Shown: positions 12,001 through 23,592, counted from the stretch's first letter. The stretch is 64,000 bases of DNA from Paramecium octaurelia (GCA_905182995.1 CAJJDP010000023.1:595474-659473); one strand, 5' to 3'. Notes: generated by a model not told the origin, from the sequence alone. A program made the numbers and translations.

Positions 12001-13373
12001 TTGCTTAATGAGTTGATTTGAATAGTAGATCTATTGGTTTTCGATTCTATTTTAAGATTCCCTTATGATTTCTCTGCTGTTTCGAATATTATTCTAAAAT
12101 AACGATAAATTATAAGGTATTTCTTTTAAAAGAATTGTAATTATAAATAACTGAATATTAATGATTCTGAAACAACTCTTTAAGATAATTCTTATTAATA
12201 TTTGAATAAAAGTTCCTTGAAGAATATTTCATAGGAGACTGCCTAAAATTGTTTCTCTTAGAATCTTAATCTGCACTTACATTTACAATCTTTGCAGATA
12301 GCAGAATGTTTCTATAAAAACATTAAAAATATCATATCTGATTGAAAAATTTATATGCCTTAACTCATGCCATATATTATTTAAAATACAACGTGATTGC
12401 AATTTTTAAGGTTGGCCGATAAGAAATTGATGAAATTATTAATTAGCTCCCTCTTTATATAATAAACAAAAACCTTGTAAGGCATGATCGATAGCAGAAT
12501 CCATAGAGATTTAAATTGATAGTTAATAAAAATTAGTTGAAACAAACACTGAAAACCTATCACCAAAGTCATAATGGTTATCATCAAAATTACTTAATAA
12601 TAAATCCCATAAATTAACAATTTCTGAATTTAGATTTAGTAGATCAATAAGATCGCTGATATCATTGGCAATAGTACCTGAATATAATCGAGGTACAAGC
12701 TACGTTATTCCTAAAAATACACCATAATCATTTAAACGAGTTTGATAAATATTCTAATATACGTGAGTATGGAATCGTTGATCGACAAATATTCTCGTTT
12801 AAAATCTAAAGCCCAATTATAAGTGAACATATTTGTTAAAAACACAAGAGATGTAATTATTGTAACTATATTTATTACATTTAATGCTATCTAAAAATTA
12901 TCATCAAAGTTTGCTTTGATATTTTATAAACATATTTCTATTGCCATAATTCCAAAACCATATTTTATCAAATTAATTGATATGTTTATGTATTACATTA
13001 GTATCTTCTAGCTAATATTTTTATTAAATGTCTATGATAATTTAATAAACGTATCAGCGGATCTAATTTTCACCATATAAATGAATATAAAGCAGCATAT
13101 GAAGAAAATGCATAAATAGCCAGTTATAATATAGGAGAGAAAGGCATTCCTAGTTAAATAAGTATTAGGTCTAGAAATCGCTCTTAAAATGTTATTTTCA
13201 GGTGAACTGCTGAAAACTTGTTCTGTTGTTTATACTGTAATGTAAGTGACATTTTGCATTTCATTTATTGCTCCTAAGGCATATAATATAATAAGAGGCA
13301 TATTCCAAATGAATTGTTCAAAAATTAATGACCCTTGAACAAAATGTGATATTTATTTAGTAAATGAATTCAT
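9003..13373 (-). CDS. TmcB-like large multi-TM ciliate protein
   Basis: 1,441 aa after introns of 23 nt (11667-11689) and 22 nt (10359-10380). The order matches the large ciliate TmcB/PAS transmembrane family: a short N-terminus, ~10 hydrophobic segments in the first ~380 residues ('IITGYLCIFFICCFIFIYM', 'LLPMISAILLIYQIQIQ'), the cysteine knot 'CKDCKCKCR', a helical repeat region ending in 'RFYYMEVLNDLISAQS', a PAS-like region with 'DQMIPNYVKLIHSALIEKF', then widely spaced C-terminal TM segments ('HFLILLAIYIGL') around a long loop ('LFSKFSEGDLCNYL'). The molecular function of this family is not settled; a sensory or structural membrane role is likely. An open frame continues upstream of the chosen ATG, but family N-termini are short, so I kept 13373. 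Confidence 0.85.
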
Positions 13374-13619
13374 TTAATCTTTATTAATGCAATTTTATTA
13401 TAATTTTATGCTTGAATTAAAATAAAATAATATTGGCTAGTCTTATTATTTCATTAATATTTTATATGAAAACAATTAAATTCTCACTGCTTAATTCTCA
13501 ACATCGATTTTATGCTTTTATTTGTCAGCAGTTATATTCTTAATACCAATAGGTTTTCTATCACAGCTTCTTTGTTAATAATTTGTAAACCATCTTCTTT
13601 AAGGTTTCTTCAGAACTCT

Positions 13620-13646
13620 CTTTAAATCTTTAAATCTTTAAATCTT
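13620..13646. repeat. Short tandem repeat, 8-bp unit x3
   Basis: Three consecutive copies of the octamer CTTTAAAT. Simple sequence with no evident function. Confidence 0.8.
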
Positions 13647-13756
13647 AAAATTATTTTCTATTTTTATAAAATATAAATATACGCAACGACAAAAATATTA
13701 TTATTTATTTTTAGAATCTGGATAAAATGCATGAATAGAATTGTACTTATTCAAGC

Positions 13757-13774
13757 TTCAGGAATCTTCCAGAA
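13757..13774. promoter_or_regulatory. Perfect heat-shock-element-like motif
   Basis: The plus strand reads TTCagGAAtcTTCcaGAA: four perfect alternating TTC/GAA blocks at 5-bp phasing, the consensus bound by trimeric heat-shock factor. Another TTC lies at 13780-13782. On the minus strand a TATA-like TTTATAAAAATAG follows about 80 bp downstream. It lies 384 bp upstream of the TmcB-like start and 539 bp upstream of the MORN gene. The match is seen; HSF binding is inferred. Confidence 0.5.
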
Positions 13775-14312
13775 CTTTGTTCAGTTTTTAATATAGATTA
13801 TTAGTGATTGATAATTAATTTATCCAGATATGCATTTAAAAATTAAATTCCAATATTTAATGCATTATATAAAATTTAAATTAATGAGACTTTTTTATAG
13901 TTGTTACCACATCTTAATGGGATTACAAATTTTTATTTAACCTAATTAAAGAAATTTTACAGGAATTTAAAAATGAAGTTTTTAATTATAAAAATAAGTA
14001 TAGTTCCAATTATAGAAACTCATTTCCTGTTATGATTTCCATTTAATTTCAATAAATACTATGTTACATGTTAATTTCAATCCTATTAAAAAGATTCTTA
14101 AACTAAATGATCATTAAGGACTTATTGTTTTATAAACTCAAATTTAAACTTTAGAGGTTAGAATAATAAGGCCCTAAAGTTTAGAGAAAGCAAACTATTT
14201 CAATTAATAGATTGTTCTATTATGAAATAAATTAATTTGAAATTAATTTCTTAATGGTATAGCAACATTTTTTCTAGTCGTTTAACCATTTTTACTATTA
14301 AAATATTATAAA

Positions 14313-15251
14313 ATGGGTGCATGTTCAGGAGTATGCTAATAGCAGGCAAAAAATATAGTAAATGAATCTGCAATAGTTACAGAAACCATCAAATAGGCAT
14401 TATAGGAGGAGACAACAACAACCAGACCAAAATAGTAGGAAGAGAGATACTTAAAAATGGAAACAGGTGCAATATATGAAGGAGATTTAGTTAAAGGAAT
14501 CCGAAGTGGTAAGGGGAGATAAGTATGGCCAGATGGTATTAATATGATAATTTAGGTTCCTATTATGAGGGGGATTTTGTGAATGACATGGCTGATGGAA
14601 AGGGAATATTGGTAAATGCTGAAGGAAGTGTCTATGATGGGGAATGGTTGGAGGATAAAGCAAGCGGTTTTGGGAAGTACCATAGTCATGATGGATTATA
14701 CTATGAAGGGCAATGGTTGGAGGACAAATAGCATGGTATTGGAAAGGAGATCAATTAAAGAAGTTCTTAGATAAATTAAATTGTTAGATGAATGCTATGA
14801 GGGCGAATTCTTTAGAGGAGCCAAATAGGGTTATGGGAAGCTGAGTTTAAATGATGAAGAATATTATGAAGGTGAATTTTAAAGTGGAGTGATGCATGGT
14901 AAAGGTAAGAAATTGAAATAGTAATATAGAATAGGAACTTATACTTGGAGGAACAAAAAATCTTATACGGGAGAATGGAAAGAGGGACGGATGGATGGAT
15001 TTGGAATTATGAAATGGGAGGATGGAAGATATTATGAAGGGTATTTTTAGAAGGGGAAATAACATGGAGAAGGTACATTTGTTTGGAAGGGGAAAAAGTA
15101 TGTAGGAGCATGGATAAATGGGTATTAGGAAGGGGAAGGAATTTATTATAATAAGTAAGGACAGAGTAGAGGAGGTATTTGGAAGAACGGGAAGAGAGTA
15201 GAATGGGTCGATGATTTAAGTAGTAGCAATAGTATTGAATAAACATTTTGA
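14313..15251 (+). CDS. MORN-repeat protein, N-terminally lipid-anchored
   Basis: 297 aa after introns of 20 nt (14536-14555) and 25 nt. The N-terminus 'MGACSGVC' carries Gly2 for myristoylation and Cys4/Cys8 for palmitoylation. A short linker is followed by about nine MORN repeats of the type 'YYEGxWxxxxxxGxGxxxxxDG' ('SVYDGEWLEDKASGFGKY', 'YYEGQWLEDKQHGIG', 'SYTGEWKEGRMDGFG'). MORN repeats bind membranes or link them to cytoskeleton. With the lipid anchors this suggests a peripheral membrane protein, for example at the cortex, cilia or exocytic sites. The gene lies head-to-tail 23 bp before the polycystin-like gene. Confidence 0.9.
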
Positions 15252-15274
15252 ATTTATATTTATTATTAAATATT

Positions 15275-18200
15275 ATGAGTTCGCCTCCATCCACAAATAA
15301 TGTGATTATAACAAAAGTGGAGATTGCTAGATTTACGATTTATTTAGTGTCCTTAATGGTTTCAGTACTTATGCAAATGCGAATGGAAGATTAAGGTATA
15401 ATGAATACATCAGTTTAAAATTCAATGTTTTCAGGAATTTAAAATGTGTTTAAGTTTAATAATCAGACTCGATTCTCAATGCTGAATTGGGTGGACAAAT
15501 AGTTGTATCATGGTTATTCATTGAATAACAATTCTACAGAGATGTATAGTAGGTTGATACCGGTGACTTTCCTTGAAATTCAAACTAAATATGCCAAGAT
15601 TGATAGTTTGGTGAATGTTTGGGATAAGGATTTGACTGAAGACAAAGCAAACTAAGGATTTCAATAGTAATATATTTATCCATTCATCCAACGATTTCCG
15701 CCTTATCCTGTATTTAAGAATATCAGCTTCATCGATGACGTTAGTGGGATAACTCTGGATTCATTGAAACTAATTGATACTGGGTTTTTGACATCGAATA
15801 CTCATTCATTGAAGGCTCAAGCATCATATTACAGTCCAAATTTGTAGATGATTGTAAACATTATTCTTATGACTAGTGTGTAGTCAGAATCAATATGGAA
15901 TTCAGTGCTGCTGGTTAATCCTATCAATTCATTCAATATGACTCATTTAGATTGAGTTTTTATTTAAACAAAACTGATTATATTCGAATGGCTTTTGAGA
16001 TTTTGTTCTCAATTATTTACATCAACTATTTATATATGGAGGGTTACAAAATATATTTCAAGATTTAGTTGGCATTAAAAGATGACGATTTAAAAGTGTA
16101 AGCATAAAAAAAGAAAGATCAACGTTTGAAGTCAAAGAAGGAGGCTAAAAAAAGAGGAGGAGTTGTTTAGGGGGAAGAAGGAGAGGTTAAGCATCTTGCA
16201 GTTCAAGGGGAAAAATCAGGATCCAAGGGTCTAGAGTCAATAGAGGAGGCTCAAAGAAAAACCAAGATTATCATTAACGTTGTTATTCAACATATTTCTG
16301 ATATCTGGAGTGCTATCGATGTTTTGATCTTAGTTATTCTTGGTATTGCTGCTTCAGAATACATCAAGGCCATTTCCTCTTAGCCATATTCTGACTCTTT
16401 GAATAATTTATTGGAGAATGCAACTACTTATTAATCTGTTTTTGAACCTGTTTATAAAGAGATGCTGACTGGGATCTAAGTTTCTTATAATTTGAACGAT
16501 AAATTTGCAGAACAGGCTGATATTTTAAGATTCTATAGAAGGTTTTGTGCAGTTGCACTCTTAATAATGTGGATCAAGTTGTTGAAGTATTTCATTAACA
16601 TCTTTTAACGATTAATAAGTTACTTAGAGATCATCTTGAATGTTATTGAATACATGATATTTTATTTAGTATTGTTGGGAGCAATCCTGATATCATTTTC
16701 GTTGTTCTTTTACTTTCAATACGGAAGCTAAATTTTCATTACCTCAACAATCGGAAGATCATTGTCATACATCTTAGGATTTATGATAGCTCAAAATGAT
16801 CAATTTAATGAGTTGTTCAAATATGATGAAGTCATCACATTCATAATGACCATCATTTACTATGTTATTGTCATTATCATATTGTGCAATATGTTTTTTG
16901 TCTTTGTTAAATAAGAATACAATGACTATTAGATGAAGCTTGAGAAACAATCCTAAAAAACTAACAATTCCAAAAAACATGATGAGGTAGTTAAATACAT
17001 ACATCCCTACTGGTATTTCTATAACATAGCTGAATATTTTGTTATGAGATTTTGGTTCACCTTAAAATTATAACCCTCAAAATTTGATGAATATAATGAA
17101 AACAAAGAATTGCAATATGTAATTAACGAGAGAGAATTCAAAGAAAATCCCTAAACCATCGACTTTAATGTTGATTTTGCTAATTTAATCAACTAATCAG
17201 TTGATGATGATGATAAGAATCAGAAATTCCTGATAGAAGAAGAAAAGGAAAGAATTCTAAGTAAATAGAAGATGGAACTTATTAAACTGATTTGGAAAAC
17301 GGTGCTTTTATTATTAATATTGTCCCTGAATTTCATATTGCTCCAAGAATTTTATAGTCCTGCTGATGCATATTTGCAAAGTGATTCAATTTCAAGGAAA
17401 ATCAGATATGATAGATCCAATGCATAAAAATAATTCAAAGATTTAAATACTATTCAAGATATGACGGATTGGCTGATTTATGGATTTCCAGATCTTTTCG
17501 AAGACAATATATTTGGATAAAATGAATTAGCAATCCTGAAAAGTCAAACCCCAACCATAAATTTTAATTCCTCTTCATCTGATACTATACTTTAGTATCA
17601 ACTTTAAGAATATGCTTTTGATAGTCTAATTAGAACTAGCTCATTAAATACCTTCAATATAGTTGTCAATGATGTAATAAGAGTGACTATCAGAAGATCT
17701 TTGATGGTTAATAATACATTGGAACAATTCTCTACTTTTGCACCTGAAACGATGCTCTTATTTTTAAATTCTCCAACAGACAATATAAATTCAGAAAATG
17801 AGAATTATGAGAGCTTTTATGATGCTGACACCAATTTCACTATTGATTATGATGAATCGAATGGATTTGAAGGGGAAGGAGGTTTAGTCATGTTGCTGGA
17901 ACCAAAATAATTGAGTCCTGTAATTGATTCTTTGCAGAAAGTCAAATTAATTGATAGCATCAGTTCCATAGCTATTTAATTTGTAACATTCAACCCTATA
18001 AATGCAAGAGGATTAGCACACATTAAATTATCATTTGCAATAAATCAATGTGGTGCTCTTTCCTTTAAAATAATCGATGTGCAAGGTATTAAAAAGAACT
18101 CCTTACAATCGGTAAGTGAAATCAGTATTTTGATCTTGTCAGTCTCCCTTATTATTGCACTTTGCTATTATTTATACGTGACGATAAAGACTATGCTACA

Positions 18201-20010
18201 CAAGAACTTTTCTTATGACAGATGGTATAGCACCTACATATTACTATCATTAAATAGATCATAATTATACATGAGAGAAAGACATATGCCAGAGTTTATA
18301 AGAAAATCCCTGTTTTTAATGGATATCTCATAGTTGCTCAATTTATTGTTTTTGACTCTTCTTGGAGCTCAAATTACATTGATATTGTACTACTTCTTTT
18401 AGGTGAACACCTTGATTTAAGGGTCTAAGATATTCAGTACTTCAATCAATGATTTATTGCCTTCAACTTTGTTTTCTGTGAATTAGGATGTGGATAAGTA
18501 TGTTTTCTTTAGTTAGGTCTAGAAAATTGGTGATAATAGTAAATTGATTGGGGCATTTGGTTCATGTGCAATTTTGGTGTTGTGTTTAGAAATTTTGTAT
18601 TTACTTTCACACAATAAAGATTTTTAAACCTTGACAAACTCAATAAAGTACACCTTAGCTCATCTACCATTCATTTTAATTATCCTATTAGGTATAATCG
18701 TGGCCTTTTCATCAATGGCTCACTTAGTTTTGGGCACTGATCTGATTTAATATTCTACCTTCTTTGGAACCATCGTTAAGATGCTTGATTTCATTTCAAA
18801 AATAGATGATATATCATTCTTTCGTTTGGATGACAGAACCTTAGAATTTTATCTCATGATAATACCTTACACAATCACTGTTAGATTTATCATCATGAAT
18901 ATGTTCTTTGCCATCACATTAAGAGGGTATTTGCTGAGCAAAGAAAAATATGCTGAAGAATAATTAAATCAGAAATCGCATCCTTTGTCATTAACTTCTT
19001 AAGAATTTATAATGCTATCTATTTAAATGTTTACCTTTAAGGAAAAACTTATCAAAGTTGGATCTGATTAATATTTAATGCAAATTATCAAGTAATTCCA
19101 GCCAATCAAAGTTTATACTTCAATCAAGGACAACATAAGAAATCAGACAAACTTAACAGCCATGAAGGCTTGGGCTGAAGAATGTGCAAAAGAGATTAAG
19201 GATGAAAAGGAAATAAGAAAGCCACTTGATGTTGCCTGTCATGAATTATTGCAGGCTTACATCGATCAAAATAACAAAGGGGAGTTCGATATTCTACAAA
19301 GATTGAATACCGATCCAAAAAGAAAATTAATTGAATTCTCTTTGAAATTGACATACATTAATTATTTTAGATTTGCTATTGATTAATTGGATAAATTTAC
19401 AGTCTTTTTTACAAAGAAAAGAGAACAAATCAGATCCATCTTGTTTTCTGACAGCAAAGGAGAAGATTACAAAAAGATGGTCTATATTTGTTCTTTGGAA
19501 GCTCAACTGGAAGAAAACATTTAGAGCATGACCTTCATAAAACAAGAACTCTTGGCCTTGGGGTTTGATATTGGTGAGGCAGGTGAAATTGACAGCAAAG
19601 AGAACGTCATCAAGGTCAAACAATTAAAATAACAGACATTAAAAGCCTCGTTTTAAAATCCTATGTCTGATAGGATATTCTAGTTGACCAAATTAAAGCC
19701 AGACAAAATATAAGATATGAAAAACTCCCCTGAACAATCAGATAATGAACCTGACCAAGATAATTAATTTGGTGAATCACGTATATAACAAACTATTAAG
19801 CCTTCCACATTTAAATAAGCGCAAACTATTGAGATAAAATAGGATGATCCAAGAAAACAAGAGAACAAGGATCAGTAATAAGGTGAAACCACTGAAAAGT
19901 CAACAGATGAAAAACCCAAATCTGATCAACCTGCACAGCCAGAATAGAAAATTTCAAAGGGGATCGTTAAAAATATGTTTTAAATAGGAGATAAGAAATC
20001 AAAAAAGTGA
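15275..20010 (+). CDS. Double-module polycystin/TRPP-like cation channel
   Basis: 1,570 aa after one 23-nt intron (15854-15876). Two polycystin-type modules follow one another. Module 1: S1 (~res 20), an extracellular TOP-like domain, S2 ('MAFEILFSIIYINYLYM'), a charged Lys-rich cytosolic insert (~270-330), then S3-S6 ('ISDIWSAIDVLILVILGI' to 'IVIIILCNMFFVFV', ~340-550). Module 2: S1 (~res 665), TOP-like domain ('NGFEGEGG', 'SISSIAIQFVTFNPIN'), S2 (~945), and S3-S6 with the canonical pore-side signature 'SSMAHLVLGTDLIQYSTFF' and 'FIIMNMFFAITLRGYLL'. A ~340-residue cytosolic tail with helical segments and a Gln/Lys/Asp-rich end follows. PKD2 proteins have one such module and work as tetramers, so this chain could form channels as a dimer. 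Ciliary localisation is plausible but not shown. Confidence 0.85.
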
Positions 20011-20151
20011 CTAATTAGAATATACAATTATTTATTAATTTATTCATATCTAAATTTATACAGACTGCAATAAAATTGTAATTTTGATATTAAAATAAAC
20101 TAGGTATATAATAATTAATTATTAATTATTAACGAGTTTTTATTTCTTCAA

Positions 20152-20797
20152 ATGCTACGAAAAGACAGTTCTTACAGAGAAATATCCTTAACGGACTCCA
20201 TTGAGCAGAAATCATTTTTAAACTTAGCCAGAAAACCCTCCAATGCTGATTTTAAAGGAAAGACACCCTTAGGTGCCAAAAGCAAAGATAATAAGGAGAA
20301 TTCTTCTGCAAGAATTCATTCTGATACACCTCCATAAGACTTTTTTTTTAAAAGAGATGCCATCAAATCAGAGAAATAACTACCCAATGAGAAAATAGCA
20401 ATCTATAATGATGCATCAAGATTTTAATCATCCAAAACGTATATGGAATGCAGGATGGAATAAATAGAATAGCGTAGAAAAACCTAAAGTCCATAGTTAT
20501 TGTCCATGACTCCAGTTCAGAATAAATAAATCATTCAAGAAAGTTATAATCATCTCCAATAACCATAATAACAATCAGTCTAAAGTTCAGTCAATTTAAC
20601 TAGAAAGGCTTCAGTCGTTCCTTCAAGAGGTTTGTCTACCTTATCTTCCCCAACTCCTAAAGAAGGAGATTTCAATATTTATAAACAGTAGAGCAGCATA
20701 CCAGCATCATATTTAGATTCAGTTGTTACAAATAGAAATAATAAAAATTACACTGTTCCAGAGCAGTAATCATAGTAATAACCACAATAACATTAAC

Positions 20798-20840
<43 letters not shown>

Positions 20841-21723
20841 GCAACAACAACAACAATAATAAGAATATAAAAGTCCCTCTCTAAAATTATACTACATTAC
20901 TTCGCTTATTAAAGCGTTTAAAATGAAAGGCCCAAATTCAGCAAAAGAACATCTCATTCATAATATGCAGGTAAAATTTGATCACACAATTTAAGGGAAT
21001 CATAATTGCTAAGAAGCTTAAAGTTCCCCCAGTTAAGAAAGCTATAACATTACCAGTGACTGACAAAAAAACTTTGTTGTTTGATCTTGATGAAACTTTA
21101 GTGCATTGTAACTCAAATAGTTTTATACCTGGAGATGTTTTACTCAATATAAATCACGAAGGAGAGAAGATGGAAGTATAGAAACAATATAAAAAAAATA
21201 TAGGCTTCATTGAATATTAGACCTTATACCTCTCATTTACTTTAGTCGTTAAGTAGAAATTTCGAATTGATTGTATTTACTGCTTCTCAATCACATTATG
21301 CTAATGCAGTGATAGATTATTTGGATCCATAAAAAAAGTGGATAAGTCACAGATTCTATAGAGAACATTGCATACCTACAGATGACGGACATTTCATTAA
21401 GGATCTTCGTATTTTTACAACAAGAAAACTTAGTGATATGTTGTTAATTGACAATGCTCCTCATTCTTATCTTTACTAAATCTAAAATGGAGTACCTATC
21501 ATACCTTACATCGACAATAAATCTGATGAAGTATGTATTTTAATTAATCAATTAGGAATTGAAATCTTTATTGTAATATTTGATGTAATTTAAGAATGTT
21601 AAGGATGTGAGAGAATTGAATATGTAGCAAATGAAATTGCATCGTTTTTCAGAATATGATGACCCTCAAGAACTATTAAAATGTGAATTTAATGAATACT
21701 AATTATAATCCGTTTTATTATGA
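20152..21723 (+). CDS. FCP1/SCP-type (HAD) protein phosphatase with polyQ
   Basis: 497 aa after introns of 25, 28 and 25 nt. The N-terminal ~270 residues are disordered and rich in Ser, Pro and Gln, with a 23-Gln run (20794-20862). The catalytic NIF/FCP1 domain follows: 'KTLLFDLDETLVHCN' (DxDxT nucleophile motif), 'NIRPYTSHLL', 'FELIVFTASQSHYA', 'WISHRFYREHC' and 'DMLLIDNAPHSY'. This is the layout of CTD-type small phosphatases (SCP/Dullard), which dephosphorylate pSer/pThr in RNA polymerase II CTD or membrane-linked substrates; the substrate here is unknown. All motif residues are intact. Its TGA (21721-21723) overlaps the start codon of the next gene by four bases. Confidence 0.9.
20794..20862 (+). 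repeat. In-frame Gln homopolymer, mostly TAA triplets
   Basis: 23 consecutive Gln codons, mainly a pure (TAA)n tract with some CAA and one TAG. In the standard code this would be a wall of stops; here it encodes polyglutamine. A likely slippage site, so length may vary between strains. Confidence 0.95.
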
Positions 21724-22977
21724 TTAAATCACTTTTTATATGTGCCTTGCTATTAGGTTTGAGTGTAGCATCACTCTCAGAAGAAGGTGAAGTTATAGCC
21801 AAATTGACATAATTGGAACAAAGTGAATTTGGTCGTTATTTGATTCACACAATATAACTGGAGATGGAAACATCTGACAGTTTAGACCACTTAATCAATG
21901 TGCTCGAAAAGTTAGAAGGACGTTACTAAGATGATTAAAAGGAGGATGATGCAAACAATAGACTCTATCAGGATTAATGTGACTCAGACATTGGTTAACT
22001 TGATAAAGACATTGCCAATAGCTAATATTCAATTTTACAACTTGAGGCAAAACTAGAAGGCAATCTCATTCCTGCCAAATCAATCCAATAAGGTGTTGAA
22101 AAGGCTAAATTGGCAGAAATTAAACGTAAATATTCCCCCTTTAATTTTAGAATACACCCAAGAAATATAAGAACTTGATGAGGAGAGACAAGAACAAAAT
22201 GAAGTTTATGAAGCCAAAATTGCAGAACATTTTGAAGCCTCCAAAATCATCAGAGAAGCTTAAGCCATTATTAAGGATGGACTCTAAAGACCCTCCTTGG
22301 CAGAAGTGAAGAAGAATGGCAAAAATGTTCTTAGAATAGCTCCCAACATTTTAGCTTAAGTATCTTCAAGTTTGGGTGGATCAATCAATAAGATCAGGTA
22401 GACTCACAGATTTACTAAAGCTTATGCAAGCATCTTCAAGGTGTTGTTAACAATTATGAATAAATCTGAATCTACTGCTGACGAAGGTTCTGTTGAAAAG
22501 TATTTTAATACATTTATATTGAACACTCTAGAATAATTCAACTCTGCAGTGATTTATTGGCCAAGATTGATGACAGTACTAACTTAGAAAGATTTGCTGA
22601 AGACAAGAGAGTTTAGGCCTATGAAAAACACAAGCATTTATTAAATAGAGATTTATAATCAGCTTAATCTATTTTAGCCAATACTTAGGCAACTTTATAA
22701 AGGTTATTCTCATTTTAATATATTTAGTTTGAACGATTAAATTTAATAAGCCTAAAACTCCATTGCCACCATATAATAAAGATTAGATTATTATTAAGAT
22801 ACTAGATAATAAAGATATGCTGAATGCGAGGAGGCTGCCTATGATTATCAATAGGCTAGAAGTGCCAGAGATAACAATAAACAATTAGTATCCGACTTAA
22901 TTGGTTTAGTCAATAAACATCTAAGAGTTCTCAGAGAACAATTAGCACTTAGAGTTGCAGCTGGTGATAATATATGA
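21720..22977 (+). CDS. Trichocyst matrix protein (TMP family)
   Basis: 391 aa after introns of 25, 32 and 25 nt. Signal peptide 'MIKSLFICALLLGLSVAS'. Then the hallmark TMP pattern: 'LTQLEQSEFGRYLIHTI', 'QKEDDANNRLYQDQCDSDI', 'SQYSILQLEAKLEGNLIP', a helical Gln/Glu-rich stretch ('QELDEERQEQNEVYEAKI'), a second similar half ('DKRVQAYEKHKHLLNRDL') and the C-terminal 'VNKHLRVLREQLALRVAAG'. TMPs are proprotein-processed, crystallise inside trichocysts and expand on exocytosis. Proteolytic maturation probably occurs in the less conserved centre. Start chosen because it gives the signal peptide; it lies inside the stop region of the preceding gene. Confidence 0.95.
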
Positions 22978-23106
22978 AATACATTTGGATTATTTCTATT
23001 ATAATTAATTGAACTCTTCTTTTATGGGGTTAGAAAATATGACACTTACATTATTTGGCATCTCATTAAATACTTTCTATTCAAATTAATATAAATATAT
23101 TAATAA

Positions 23107-23592
23107 ATGATTAATTAAGACAGTGCAGATCTTGACATATAACAGGAAGGGTTTGATTTTTAAAAATTCTTTGACAAAAAATGTTGCAATTAAGAACCTC
23201 AAAAGGAAGAGGTCCATAAATCTAATTAGCCTGAAAGTCAATAACAATGTTAAGGGGATACTTTAAGGGCATTAGTCAAGAATATTAAAATCGAAAAACA
23301 AGTAGCGGGAAGAAATAAGAAAAATAAAAAGATTTAATGGAATGAAAAGAACACAAAGATATTTAAAGATCTCTATTAATAATATTCAGGCAATTTGGAT
23401 TAAATCCTTTTATACTTTTAACAAAACAATGAATTAAATACAAAAATTGATATTAAATAAATTAAAGTATAATTGTATTATTATAATTACTAGAATAAAT
23501 TTAAAATAGAAAAGAAAAAAAAAAACTTGAGTTTGCTCTCAAAGTCACAAATAATATCCAAAAACCTTAATTACTAGCTAAAATTGGACTGA
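23107..23592 (+). CDS. Myb/SANT-like small protein
   Basis: 161 aa, no intron. The polar N-terminus contains a Cys pair. Residues ~75-125 read 'IQWNEKNTKIFKDLYQQYSG' then 'NLDQILLYFQQN' and 'IDIKQIKVQLYYYNYQNK'. This spacing of aromatic residues resembles a single Myb/SANT helix-turn-helix repeat (W...L...G.W..I......R....V...Y). It is flanked by basic clusters ('KKNKK', 'KKKKK'). A nuclear chromatin- or DNA-binding role is an inference from this weak similarity. Confidence 0.65.

Larger units (their letters stand above)
13374..14312. other. Divergent intergenic region, 939 bp
   Basis: Unusually long gap for this genome. It holds the heat-shock-element-like motif (13757-13774), a short tandem repeat (about 13620-13646), a 9-bp inverted repeat (14146-14154 / 14174-14182), and a minus-strand stretch (~13380-13750) that is open in frame with the TmcB-like gene and has coding-like composition ('PIGIKNITADKQKHKIDV'). 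That stretch may be a gene remnant, an extra 5' exon or chance. Confidence 0.5.

Noticed and set aside
14146-14182. 9-bp inverted repeat (AAACTTTAG / CTAAAGTTT) as a hairpin terminator
   Set aside because: Too short and AT-rich to distinguish from chance, and intrinsic hairpin terminators are not used by ciliate RNA polymerase II.
15775-15955. Apparent frameshift in the polycystin-like gene
   Set aside because: A normal 23-nt GT...AG intron at 15854-15876 restores the frame exactly, so neither a sequencing error nor a long intron is needed.
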